A stretch of 64,000 nucleotides of DNA from Bordetella bronchialis (GTDB lineage: Bacteria > Pseudomonadota > Gammaproteobacteria > Burkholderiales > Burkholderiaceae_B). Under the pieces are notes generated by a model, which saw nothing but the letters and a program-made list of their open reading frames with translations, made no database searches and was not told where the DNA came from. Shown here in pieces: positions 25,833-34,065 of the stretch (position 1 is the first letter of the stretch; every line of letters begins with the position of its first letter). The stretch is from assembly GCF_001676705.1 (NCBI RefSeq), contig NZ_CP016170.1:4960001-5024000 (forward strand). The letters run 5' to 3'. The position numbers and the translations under genes were made by a program.

Positions 25833-26804
25833 ATGGGCCATGCGGCGATATGCGCTTACACGGGATCGATTCCCGACCCTATCACCAGCGCCTACCCTTT
25901 AGGCGATGGGTACCGCTTCTACTCGCCGGCATTGATGCGCTTTACCGTGCCGGACACGGACAGCCCTTTCGGCCTCGGCGGCTTGAACAGCTATGGCTAC
26001 TGCCTGGGGAACCCGGTTACCGGCGCCGATCCGACGGGCCATGTGCCGATGTTTCGCCCGGAGGACATGATCGAAGGCCTGGACGTCCTGGCCGCGGCCG
26101 CGGCGGCGGAGTTCCGGCCCGGACAACTGCATGCCGCCGACCTGGAACACCACCTTGGCGAACTGCCCGTACTGGATGCGGACACCGTGGACCAGGTGCT
26201 CGGCACCGCGGATGCCGGGCCGGAGCCCGTGGCAAGGCGCCATACGCCCTCGCCCGCGATGGCCGCCGCGCCGGCCCTGCCCGGACCCATGCTGCGCATC
26301 GCAGGAGGGCACCCGCTACCGATACGCCTGCGCCAATTGCCCAGCACCCCCGAGGGGTTCGCGGAGCTTTTCAACCAGGCACATCGGGCGGGTCAGCTGA
26401 CGTTCAACCCCGACGGCCAGGCCATGTCGCGCACACTTATCAGCTGGCGAGCCCGCATTGTGCTGCACGGCCGGGAGCTCGGCCGGAACGATCCGACCCT
26501 GGCCGACTTCCTCAGACACTATGGGGCGTCGCGCAAAGGCGCAGGCACTTCGTGGGCCGAGTATGCGCCTTACCCGATCGTGCTTCCATATCAGGTGCCA
26601 GTGGCACGAGCGCTGGATATCGCGCTCGGCGTGCGGAAGGATCCGCCGCGCTACACGCCTATCCTGATTCCAACGTCCAAGTTCGTAACGAACTTCGCGT
26701 CGATACAACGCCTTTATGGCATGGAGTTCGCCAGGTCCGCCAAGCGACTGGGAATGAAGGGAAGGTACTCGCGTACGACCTTTGTTATCGAAATCGAATT
26801 CTAA
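25833..26804 (+). CDS. RHS-core-tail protein, paralog 5 (subtype A)
   Basis: A 323-residue protein, near-identical to paralog 4 for ~200 residues (RHS core end plus linker) and then diverged within the shared domain (SRTLISWRARIVLHGREL, GASRKGAGTSWAEYAPYPIVL, ARALDIALGVRKDPPRYTP, SAKRLGMKGRYSRTTFVIEIEF). The conserved-front, variable-back pattern recalls polymorphic toxins, but no toxin fold, active-site motif or adjacent immunity gene was recognised. AGGA lies 6 nt before the ATG. Confidence 0.78.
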   Translation: MGHAAICAYTGSIPDPITSAYPLGDGYRFYSPALMRFTVPDTDSPFGLGGLNSYGYCLGNPVTGADPTGHVPMFRPEDMIEGLDVLAAAAAAEFRPGQLHAADLEHHLGELPVLDADTVDQVLGTADAGPEPVARRHTPSPAMAAAPALPGPMLRIAGGHPLPIRLRQLPSTPEGFAELFNQAHRAGQLTFNPDGQAMSRTLISWRARIVLHGRELGRNDPTLADFLRHYGASRKGAGTSWAEYAPYPIVLPYQVPVARALDIALGVRKDPPRYTPILIPTSKFVTNFASIQRLYGMEFARSAKRLGMKGRYSRTTFVIEIEF

Positions 26805-26885
26805 GCGTGCTTTCCCGGTCGGGTGGCGACACCGCCGCCTGTTCGCTTCAGCGGCGCTCGCATCCGCATTGACGGCACGCCATAA

Positions 26886-26921
26886 AACAAAATCCGCCGG
26901 CACCGCAGGACGCAGGCGGAT
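26886..26921 (-). terminator. Intrinsic terminator for the universal stress gene
   Basis: Read on the minus strand, ATCCGCC pairs with GGCGGAT across a 16-nt loop and is followed by a T-rich run (TTTTGTTTT). A second strong GC palindrome (GCGGCGCCC/GGGCGCCGC) lies between it and the stop codon of the stress gene. Confidence 0.65.
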
Positions 26922-26958
26922 CGAGGGCGGCGGCGCCCAGGGGCGCCGCTGCGCGGCA

Positions 26959-27423
26959 TCAGGCTTTTTCTTCCTTGACGCGGTACACCAGGACTGCCAC
27001 GTGGGCCAGCGACAGCACCTTGGCGGTGACGCTGCCCAGCAGCAGGCGCGACAGGCCGCTGCGGCCATGGCTGCCGATGAAGATCAGGTCGCAGCCGTTT
27101 TCCTGCGCGGCCTGGACGATGCCGTCCGCCACATTGAAATTCGATACGGCTCGCGCGGTGGCCTTGACGCCGGCCGTTTCCGCCCGATCCAGCACCTGCT
27201 TCAGGTAGCGCTTGGATTGTTCGGCGGAGGCTTTTTCGTAGTCTTCGTCCGTAATGGCGTAGGCCGCCGCCATGCCGTCGAAACCTATGGTGGCGGCGAA
27301 AGGCTGGGTGACGTGCAGGGCGACGATTTCCGCCCCGACGGAGCGGGCGAAGCAAACCCCTGCATTGGCCGCCTGGGCGGACAGCGGGGACCCGTCGGTG
27401 GGAATGAGGATTTTTTTGAACAT
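26959..27423 (-). CDS. Universal stress protein (UspA family, ATP-binding type)
   Basis: A 154-residue single-domain Usp. FKKILIPTDGS at the N-terminus and GSHGRSGLSRLLLGSVT near the C-terminus match the ATP-binding pattern G-2x-G-9x-G(S/T). These cytoplasmic proteins accumulate under stress; the exact role varies. The start at 27423 has AAGGAGC upstream, whereas an in-frame ATG 11 codons earlier does not. It is monocistronic, with a terminator downstream. Confidence 0.94.
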   Translation of the reverse strand: MFKKILIPTDGSPLSAQAANAGVCFARSVGAEIVALHVTQPFAATIGFDGMAAAYAITDEDYEKASAEQSKRYLKQVLDRAETAGVKATARAVSNFNVADGIVQAAQENGCDLIFIGSHGRSGLSRLLLGSVTAKVLSLAHVAVLVYRVKEEKA

Positions 27424-27504
27424 GTCCTGCTCCTTACACGGAATGTGTGTAGCCAATCCTACCGGAAATACCCGGCCGGCGGCAGAGCAGCATCCCTGCC
27501 CCCG

Positions 27505-27864
27505 CTAGCCCCGGCCCTTGGAGCCGGCGTGCTGCGCGGCAACAAACAGATTGGTGCAGCGGGTGCCGGTACGGCAATAGGCCAGGATGGGCTGCGGCAA
27601 GGTGTCCAGCAACTGCGCGAAGCGGGCGACGTCCTCGGTCGTCATGCCACCGCTGACGACCGGCTGGTATTCCACGTTCAGCCCCGCGTTCAGCGCCGCC
27701 TGGGACACCGCGGCCGCGGTGGGCTGGTCGGGGCCGCCCTCATAGTCGGGACGGTTGATGATCACGCTCTTGTAGCCGGCGGCCGCCACGGCCGCCATAT
27801 CGTCGGGCGACAGCTGGGGGGCGACGGCGAAGGTTTCGGTCAGGCGATTGATGGGAACGGACAT
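27505..27864 (-). CDS. TIGR01244/DUF442 sulfurtransferase/phosphatase-like protein
   Basis: A 119-residue protein of the beta-lactamase-hydrolase-like (DUF442) family, a protein-tyrosine-phosphatase-like fold. The P-loop is AYCRTGTRC, matching C-X5-R with the active Cys near residue 97. Family members are linked to sulfide or persulfide metabolism, or to phosphatase activity; which applies here is not visible. AGGAAG lies 7 nt before the ATG. It lies directly downstream of the MocR regulator on the same strand. Confidence 0.88.
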   Translation of the reverse strand: MSVPINRLTETFAVAPQLSPDDMAAVAAAGYKSVIINRPDYEGGPDQPTAAAVSQAALNAGLNVEYQPVVSGGMTTEDVARFAQLLDTLPQPILAYCRTGTRCTNLFVAAQHAGSKGRG

Positions 27865-27892
27865 GATGGATCTTCCTGGATGATGTGGGCGG

Positions 27893-29362
27893 TCAGGCAG
27901 TATATGCGGCCGTGCCGCCCGGCGGAGCCGGACGCATCAACTGCCGCAGCAACTGCCAGGCCGCCGCGTTGTCCACCATGCTGGCGGAAAAACGCAGGTA
28001 GGTGGACGGCGCCTGCGTGGGCGAGAACAGCGAGCCGGGGGCCAGCAGCATATTGCGGCGCGCGGCCTCGCGCGCCACGGTTTCGCCGTCGCGGCCGCAA
28101 TCGGCCCAGACGAACATGCCGGCATGCGGCATATCGGGTATGCGCAGCCCCAGCTCGGCCAGTCGCCTGGCGCAGCGTTCGCGCGCATCGTCCACGCGCG
28201 CGCGCACCCGCTCCACATGGCGGCGGTACTGCCCGTCGGCCAGGATGCGATGGACGACGCGTTCGCCGAGCTCCGGCGAGGTCAAACCGGCCAGCATTTT
28301 CAGGTCCGCCAGTTTCTGCAGCAATGCCGGCGGCGCGGCCACATAGCCCACCCGCAGGCTGGGGGCCAGCATCTTCGAAAAACCGCCCACCAGGATGACT
28401 CGGTTGAGCCGGTCCAGCACCGAAAGGCGCATGGCATTGCCGGGGTGCAGCTCGGAATAGGTGTCGTCCTCGACGACGGTGAAGTCGTGGCGCTCGGCGA
28501 TGCGCAGGATGTCGTAGGCCGTGCCGGCCGACAGGGTATGGCCGGTCGGATTGTGGACCACGCTATTGACGATGAAGAGCTTGGGCCGGTGCTGGGCCGC
28601 GAGCTTGTCCAGCAGCGCGGCGTCCGGCCCGGCCGGCGTGCGCGGCACGCCGATGACGCGCGCGCCCACGGCCGCCAGCCGGCCGAAGATCACGAACCAG
28701 GCCGGGTCTTCCACCAGCACCGTATCGCCGGGCCCGACCAGCAGGCGGGCGATCAGGTCCAGCCCATGGGTTACCCCGTTGGTGGTCAGCAGATTGTGGT
28801 CGGGATGCGCGGGCACGCCCATGCCCTGCAGCAGCGCCGCGATCTGCTGGCGCAGCGCGGGATAGCCTTGCGGGTGTCCGTACGCCAGGAAATTGCCGCG
28901 CACCGTGCGGCCCACCGCCCGCACCGCGCCGGCAATCATGTCGGCGTCCAGCCATTCCGCCGGCAGCAGGCCGGCGCCGCCGGGCATGCCCGGGGCCGTC
29001 GACTCGCGGAACATGCTGCGCAACAGCCAGGAGATATCGATGCGTGCCGGCGTATCCAGCGTCGCCTCGGGGGCCGGCACCGCGGCGGCCGCGCGGGCGG
29101 TATCGCGCGGGGCGACGAAGAACCCCGCGCCGCGCCGCGACAGCACCATGCCGCTGGCCGCCAGGCGATCGTAGGCCTCGACCACCGTGAAGCGGCTGAC
29201 GCCGGCCTGCTCGGCCATGGCCCGTATGGAAGGCAGGCGCGAGCCGGGCCGCAGGCCCTCGTCCTGGATGCGCCGTGCCAGATCGTCCGCCAGTTGGGTG
29301 GCCAGCGTCACGTCATTGCCGCGTACCGGCCGCCACACGGGCGGAGAAGACGAAAGTGTCAT
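27893..29362 (-). CDS. MocR-type GntR/aminotransferase-fusion regulator
   Basis: About 489 residues. The N-terminal ~75 form a GntR winged helix (RIQDEGLRPGSRLPSIRAMAEQ split around the recognition helix, then YDRLAASGMVLSRRGAGFFV). The rest is a class I aminotransferase fold with the PLP lysine expected in VGGFSKMLAPSLRVGY and NSVVHNPTGHTLS. MocR proteins sense PLP or amino-acid adducts. It is divergent from an EamA exporter followed by a LysE exporter, so control of metabolite efflux is inferred. I start at MTLSSSPP; the frame is open further upstream and another ATG (29446) is possible. Confidence 0.9.
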   Translation of the reverse strand: MTLSSSPPVWRPVRGNDVTLATQLADDLARRIQDEGLRPGSRLPSIRAMAEQAGVSRFTVVEAYDRLAASGMVLSRRGAGFFVAPRDTARAAAAVPAPEATLDTPARIDISWLLRSMFRESTAPGMPGGAGLLPAEWLDADMIAGAVRAVGRTVRGNFLAYGHPQGYPALRQQIAALLQGMGVPAHPDHNLLTTNGVTHGLDLIARLLVGPGDTVLVEDPAWFVIFGRLAAVGARVIGVPRTPAGPDAALLDKLAAQHRPKLFIVNSVVHNPTGHTLSAGTAYDILRIAERHDFTVVEDDTYSELHPGNAMRLSVLDRLNRVILVGGFSKMLAPSLRVGYVAAPPALLQKLADLKMLAGLTSPELGERVVHRILADGQYRRHVERVRARVDDARERCARRLAELGLRIPDMPHAGMFVWADCGRDGETVAREAARRNMLLAPGSLFSPTQAPSTYLRFSASMVDNAAAWQLLRQLMRPAPPGGTAAYTA

Positions 29363-29403
29363 GGTGGAAAGACCAGGCCAGTTATTCCAGCGAACCGGAA
29401 AAG

Positions 29404-29422
29404 TGTACCGGTACTGTACCGG
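29404..29422. promoter_or_regulatory. Candidate MocR operator: direct repeats of TGTACCGG
   Basis: TGTACCGG at 29404-29411 and again at 29415-29422, 11 bp apart (about one helical turn), with the palindrome GTACCGGTAC at 29405-29414. It lies in the divergent gap between the MocR gene and the EamA gene. MocR regulators such as PdxR often bind direct repeats, so autoregulation and exporter control are plausible. Confidence 0.55.
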
Positions 29423-29596
29423 GATCCCTGCGTAGAGTGTCATTTTCCGCAGCCGGGCGCAAGCGGTCGCGGCCGGGGGTTTTCCCGGCGGCCGCGCGAC
29501 CGGACGCGCGGGACCCGCCGGCAGGCGGCCGCGGCCAGGCTCGTAATCCGGGGCCGACCGCCGCACGCCTGCCGCCACACTGCCCAGGAGGCCTCG

Positions 29597-30517
29597 ATGC
29601 CACGCCCCGAATCCCCGCTTGCCGCGCTGTCTTCCCCCACCCAGGCCCCGCACGGCTGGGAAGGCTATGGGGCCGGCCTGCTGGGCATCCTGGTCTTCAG
29701 CCTGACGCTGCCCATGTCGCGCATCGCGGTGGCGGAACTGGATCCGCTGCTCGTGGGCCTGGGACGCGCGCTGGCGGCCGCCGTACCGGCCGGCCTGTTG
29801 CTATGGCTGACGCGCAGCCGCCTGCCGCGGCGCGACGAAAGAAAAGGCATCATCCTGGCGGCGCTGGGCGTCATCGTGGGTTGGCCATTGACGTCCACGC
29901 TGGCCATGCAATCGGTACCGGCGGCCCATGGCGCGGTCGTCAATGGCCTGCTGCCGCTCTCGACGGCGGCTTTCGCGGCGCTGGGCAGCGGCGAACGCCC
30001 GACGCGCCAGTTCTGGGCCTGGGCCGTGGCCGGCGCGGCGCTCGTGGCGGCGTTTGCATTGCGCGAGGGCGGCGGCGCGTTCCAAGCCGGCGACCTGTGG
30101 CTGCTGGTATCGGTCGCCCTGGGCGGCATGGGCTACGCCGAAGGCGCGCGGGTGTCGCGCACGCTCGGCGGCTGGCGTACGATCTGCTGGGCCCTGGTCT
30201 TCAGCGCGCCCTTCCTGGTCGCGCCCGTGGCCTGGATGGCGACGCAGGCGCCGTCCCCCTCGCCCACGGTGTGGGCGGCGCTGGCTTATCTTTCCTTCGG
30301 TTCGATGTTCCTGGGATTTTTCGCCTGGTACCGCGGATTGGCGCGCGGCGGCATCGCCCGGGTCGGCCAGGTCCAGCTGCTGCAGCCTTTCCTGACCGTG
30401 ACGGCCGCCGCGCTGCTGTTCGGCGAGCAGGTCGGGCCGGCCACGCTGGCCTTCGCGCTCGCCATCATCGGCGTCATTGCCGGCGGCCGCGCGGCGGCGG
30501 CGCGGGGACGCAGGTAA
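29597..30517 (+). CDS. EamA/DMT-family inner-membrane exporter
   Basis: A 306-residue protein with ten predicted helices in two EamA repeats (GILVFSLTLPMSRIAVAELD in the first half; SMFLGFFAWYRGLARGG and VGQVQLLQPFLTVTAAAL in the second). Such proteins export amino acids or metabolites. AGGAGG lies 5 nt before the ATG, which settles the start. It is divergent from the MocR regulator and followed by a LysE-type gene. Confidence 0.9.
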   Translation: MPRPESPLAALSSPTQAPHGWEGYGAGLLGILVFSLTLPMSRIAVAELDPLLVGLGRALAAAVPAGLLLWLTRSRLPRRDERKGIILAALGVIVGWPLTSTLAMQSVPAAHGAVVNGLLPLSTAAFAALGSGERPTRQFWAWAVAGAALVAAFALREGGGAFQAGDLWLLVSVALGGMGYAEGARVSRTLGGWRTICWALVFSAPFLVAPVAWMATQAPSPSPTVWAALAYLSFGSMFLGFFAWYRGLARGGIARVGQVQLLQPFLTVTAAALLFGEQVGPATLAFALAIIGVIAGGRAAAARGRR

Positions 30518-30605
30518 TGCCAGATACCGCGCGCGCCGGCCGGACGGCACTCCCGCAGCGAAACACGCGAACGTACGCAGACGCCACCACCCATTGCACC
30601 GGAAC

Positions 30606-31241
30606 ATGAGCGACACCATCCCCCTTCTTTCCGCCAGCCTGCTCGGACCGCTGATCCTGTTTTCGCTGGTCAGCTCGATCACGCCTGGCCCCAACAACAT
30701 CATGCTGGCCTCATCGGGCCTGAACTTCGGCTTCCGGCGCACCCTGCCGCACATGTTCGGCGTCAACATCGGCTTTTCCCTGATGATCCTGCTGGTGGGC
30801 GCGGGACTGGGGGCGGTCTTCCACGGATCGCCGGCGATCTATACCGCGCTGAAGTACGGCGGCGCCATCTATCTGCTGTACCTGGCGTGGAAGATCGCCA
30901 CCGCCGGGGAGATCCGCGAAGGCGGACGGCGCGCGCGCCCTTTTACGTTCCTGCAGGCCGCGGCCTTCCAATGGGTCAACCCCAAGGCCTGGGTCATGGT
31001 CGTGGGACTGGCCGCCACGTACATCCCGGAATCCGGGTTCTTCATGAACCTGGTGGTGGCGACCATCGTCTGCGGCATCGTCAACCTGCCGGCCATCGGC
31101 GTGTGGGTGACCTTCGGCACGGCGCTGCGCCGCGTGCTGCACAAGCCCGGCGCGATACGGGCCTTCAACCTGACCATGGCTACGCTGCTGGTGCTTTCCC
31201 TGTACCCCATCGCCCTGGAGCTGGCCGCGTCGATGGGCTAG
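30606..31241 (+). CDS. LysE/RhtB-family amino-acid exporter
   Basis: A 211-residue membrane protein with about six helices. SSITPGPNNIMLASSGLNFG is the family signature, followed by HMFGVNIGFSLMILLVGAGL and AFQWVNPKAWVMVVG. It probably exports a small amino acid or homoserine-type compound. It lies 88 bp behind the EamA gene in the same direction, perhaps in the same transcript and under MocR control. Confidence 0.92.
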   Translation: MSDTIPLLSASLLGPLILFSLVSSITPGPNNIMLASSGLNFGFRRTLPHMFGVNIGFSLMILLVGAGLGAVFHGSPAIYTALKYGGAIYLLYLAWKIATAGEIREGGRRARPFTFLQAAAFQWVNPKAWVMVVGLAATYIPESGFFMNLVVATIVCGIVNLPAIGVWVTFGTALRRVLHKPGAIRAFNLTMATLLVLSLYPIALELAASMG

Positions 31242-31261
31242 CGGCGGGAACCCGCGCCGCC

Positions 31262-32236
31262 ATGGCCGGTCTATCGACGATGCCCTCCTTCCCCCGCCTG
31301 CCCATCCGTATCACCCTGCGGCGCGCCATGGCTTGCGCGCTGCTGGCCGGCGCCGCCGTCGTGGGCTGCACGCAGCTGGATGCCTGGCAGCGCGAGGCGA
31401 TCTTTTCGCCGGCGCACGGCGACCAGCGCTGGTTCAGCGAACCGCCGGCGGGCACCCGGGTGTTCGACCTGGCCGTGGCGCCCGGCCAGCAGGTGCGGGC
31501 CTGGTACTGGCAAAGCCCCGACCCGCAAGCTCCCGCGGTGCTCTACCTGCACGGCGCGCGCTGGAACCTGAACGGCAGCGCCTTCCGCATGGCCAGCTGG
31601 ACGCGATTGGGGTATTCGGTGCTGGCCATCGATTACCGGGGCTTCGGCGACTCGACCCGGATACTGCCGTCCGAGGAAAGCGCCGGCCAGGACGCGGCCG
31701 AGGCCCTGCGCGAACTGGCCCGGCGGCAGCCGGATCCGGCCAGGCGCTTCGTCTACGGCCACAGCCTGGGCGGAGCCATCGCCATCGACCTGGCCGCCCG
31801 CCGGGACATGCCCGCCATCGCCGGGCTGATCGTGGAATCCAGTTTCACCAGCATCGCGGCCATGCTGGAAACCCTGAAATGGGGTTGGGTGCCCGGCGCC
31901 AGCCTGCTCGTCACCCAGCCCTTCGACTCCCTGGACAAGCTTGCCGACCTGACCACGCCGGTGCTGTTCCTGCACGGCACCAACGACCGCGTGGTGCCGC
32001 ACACCATGAGCGACCAGCTGTTCGCCGCCGCGCAAAAAGTGGCGCCCAACCTTAAGCGGCTGGTAAAGATAGACGGCGCCTCGCATTCCGGCGCGGTGCG
32101 CAGCGGTCCGGTGTACGACCAGGCGGTGGAATCCTTCGTCCAGGACGCCGCCGCGGCTTTCCACGGCGCGCCCATGCCGCAGCGCCCGCCCGTGGACGCC
32201 CGCAGCGCGGACCCAACGGCGTCCGGCCCGTTGTAA
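31262..32236 (+). CDS. Alpha/beta-hydrolase lipoprotein
   Basis: A 324-residue protein with a lipoprotein-like signal (ALLAGAAVVGC, Cys as likely lipid site) and an alpha/beta-hydrolase body. Nucleophile elbow GHSLGG; acid in HGTNDRVVP; His in GASHSG, so the catalytic triad is complete. Probable membrane-anchored esterase or peptidase of unknown substrate (BEM46/FSH-like). An internal ATG at 31280 is an alternative start. It is 20 bp behind the LysE gene. Confidence 0.85.
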   Translation: MAGLSTMPSFPRLPIRITLRRAMACALLAGAAVVGCTQLDAWQREAIFSPAHGDQRWFSEPPAGTRVFDLAVAPGQQVRAWYWQSPDPQAPAVLYLHGARWNLNGSAFRMASWTRLGYSVLAIDYRGFGDSTRILPSEESAGQDAAEALRELARRQPDPARRFVYGHSLGGAIAIDLAARRDMPAIAGLIVESSFTSIAAMLETLKWGWVPGASLLVTQPFDSLDKLADLTTPVLFLHGTNDRVVPHTMSDQLFAAAQKVAPNLKRLVKIDGASHSGAVRSGPVYDQAVESFVQDAAAAFHGAPMPQRPPVDARSADPTASGPL

Positions 32237-32299
32237 ATATATTAAGCAGCCATTAGACTGCCCCATCGGCGCGCCGCGCGCCTTCCCCCGGAGAAGGAC

Positions 32300-33232
32300 T
32301 TGAACCGTACCCGCTGGCAAGGGGTGTTTCCCGCCGTCACCACCAAATTCCGGGAGGACGAATCCCTGGACCACGAGGAAATGCGCCGGCATTTCGGTTT
32401 CCTGATCGACAACGGCGTCCACGGCATGGTCACCTGCGGCTCACTGGGAGAAGCCAGCACGCTGTCGATGGAAGAAAAGCTCGCGGTGGCCCGCACCGCA
32501 GTGGATGTCAGCGGCGGACGCATCCCGGTGCTGGCCAATGTCTCGGAGACCAGCACCCGCGAGGCCCTGCGCTACGTCAAGTCCGCCGTGGACCTGGGCG
32601 TGGACGGCTTCATGGTGATGCCGTCGGTCCTCTACGTGGCCGACGCGCGCGAAGCCATGCAGAACGTCCGCGCCATCGCGGAGGCCGCCCGCAAGCCTTG
32701 CATGATCTACAACAACCCGGTGGCCTATCGCGTCGACCTCAAGCCCGAACACATGGCGCAACTGGCCGATTGCGAGTGGCTGGCGGCCATCAAGGAAAGC
32801 ACGGACGACATCCGCCGCATCACGGACCTGCGCAACGCGCTGGGGACGCGCTACCAGCTGTTCATCGGCGTGGACGACCTGTCCTTCGAAGCGCTGGCGC
32901 TGGGTGCCGACGGCCTGCTGGCCGGCCTGGTCACCGCCTTCCCGCGCGAGACGGTGGCGCTGTACGACCTGATGAAGGCGGGCGAATGGGCCCAGGCCCT
33001 GAAGCTTTACCAGTGGTTTACGCCCCTGCTGCACCTGGACGTGTCTACCAAGCTGGTACAGAACATCAAGCTGGCGGAAACGCTGGCCGGTGTCGGCAAC
33101 GAGCATGTCCGCCGGCCCCGCCTGCCCCTGGCCGGCGAAGAACGCGCCCGCGTGGAAGCGATCGTGAAGGCCGCGCTGGAGAAGCGTCCGGAGGAATTCC
33201 GTTCGCGGCCTCCCATGGGCCCCGCCCGATAA
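32300..33232 (+). CDS. DapA/NAL-family aldolase (TTG start)
   Basis: A 310-residue TIM-barrel protein of the dihydrodipicolinate synthase/N-acetylneuraminate lyase superfamily. Present are CGSLGEASTL (47-56), the catalytic Tyr137 in IYNNP, and the Schiff-base Lys165 in AIKES. The gene starts with TTG: GGAG stands 6 nt upstream, and the nearest internal ATG would remove the first barrel strand. True DapA is unlikely given the context; members also cleave or form keto-sugar acids and 2-oxo-hydroxy acids. A FCD-type GntR regulator follows. Confidence 0.9.
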   Translation: MNRTRWQGVFPAVTTKFREDESLDHEEMRRHFGFLIDNGVHGMVTCGSLGEASTLSMEEKLAVARTAVDVSGGRIPVLANVSETSTREALRYVKSAVDLGVDGFMVMPSVLYVADAREAMQNVRAIAEAARKPCMIYNNPVAYRVDLKPEHMAQLADCEWLAAIKESTDDIRRITDLRNALGTRYQLFIGVDDLSFEALALGADGLLAGLVTAFPRETVALYDLMKAGEWAQALKLYQWFTPLLHLDVSTKLVQNIKLAETLAGVGNEHVRRPRLPLAGEERARVEAIVKAALEKRPEEFRSRPPMGPAR

Positions 33233-33288
33233 GCCGGATGGCCGGGCGCCTCGCCATCGCGCCGGCGCGCCGCGGCACCGGGGCCGAA

Positions 33289-33348
33289 GCGCCGGACGTC
33301 GAGACGCCGGGCGTCGATACGCCGGGCGTCGATACGCCGGGCGTCGCG
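33289..33348. repeat. 15-bp tandem repeat (4 units), partly intergenic
   Basis: Unit ACGCCGGGCGTCGAT; two inner copies are identical and two flanking ones are diverged. It lies in the gap between the aldolase and the GntR gene. Confidence 0.85.
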
Positions 33349-33414
33349 CCGAGCATCGATGCACGCGCCACTGGGCTACCATACGGCGCCACACGACCAC
33401 AACCGTCCATAACC

Positions 33415-34065
33415 ATGAGCGCAGCCCTGCCCAAACGCCGAGCCGCCGACGTTGCCTACGATGCCGTCGAAAGCATGATCGCCACCCTGCAGCTGCAACC
33501 CGGCAGCCCGGTCGTCGAGGCCGAGCTGGTGCAACGCACGGGGCTGGGCCGCACGCCGCTGCGCGAAGCCCTGCTGCGCATGGTGTCGGCGGGTTTGGTC
33601 ACCCAGGAACCGCGGCGTGGACTGCGGGTGTCCAATGTGCAGCTGTCCGACCACCTGGACCTGCTGCAGACGCGGCGCGCGCTGGAGCGCCTGATCGCCA
33701 CGGGCGCCGCCCGGCGCGCCACGCCGCCCCAGCGCGCCGCCATCCTGGAATGCGCGGCCAATATGATGCGCGCCGCGGACGGCGGCAACCTGGACGACTA
33801 TATGCGGGCGGACCAGATGCTGGACCACGCCTGCCACGATGCCTGCCGCAATGTTTCCGCCGTGACGGCCGTGACGCCGCTGCTGATACAGTGCCGCCGC
33901 TTCTGGTACGCCTACCAGCACGAGGGCGACGTCAACGAAGGCGCGCGCCGCCATATGGCCATGGCCGAAGGGATCGCCAGCGGCAACGAACGCGCGGCCG
34001 CGCGCGGGGCCGACACGCTGATGGACTACCTGGAAGCCTTCGCGCGCAAGGTCATTGCCGCATAG
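33415..34065 (+). CDS. GntR-family regulator (FadR/FCD subfamily)
   Basis: A 216-residue regulator: winged helix (QPGSPVVEAELVQRTGLGRT, PLREALLRMVSAGLV) and an all-helical FCD ligand domain with metal-site-type residues (DQMLDHACHDAC, RRHMAMAEGI). Probably controls the preceding aldolase gene. Its 3' end overlaps the 3' end of the convergent YdjC-like gene by 14 bp. Confidence 0.9.
   Translation: MSAALPKRRAADVAYDAVESMIATLQLQPGSPVVEAELVQRTGLGRTPLREALLRMVSAGLVTQEPRRGLRVSNVQLSDHLDLLQTRRALERLIATGAARRATPPQRAAILECAANMMRAADGGNLDDYMRADQMLDHACHDACRNVSAVTAVTPLLIQCRRFWYAYQHEGDVNEGARRHMAMAEGIASGNERAAARGADTLMDYLEAFARKVIAA

Larger units (their letters stand above)
24553..26804 (+). repeat. Recent tandem duplication of an RHS-tail gene with its upstream region (1161-bp period)
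   Basis: Sequence from about 24554 through the first ~600 bp of paralog 4 recurs almost unchanged from about 25713, promoter region included. Identity falls off after codon ~200, while the 3' ends stay recognisably homologous. This indicates duplication followed by divergence, or recombination, confined to the C-terminal domain. Confidence 0.85.

Noticed and set aside
21145..26804. The RHS-tail genes as pieces of one large frameshifted RHS toxin gene
   Set aside because: Each copy has its own start and full C-terminal domain, they lie on both strands, and four have their own upstream element.
33289..33348. The repeat before GntR as an operator array
   Set aside because: The same 15-bp period occurs inside a coding gene and elsewhere, so slippage is a simpler explanation than regulation.
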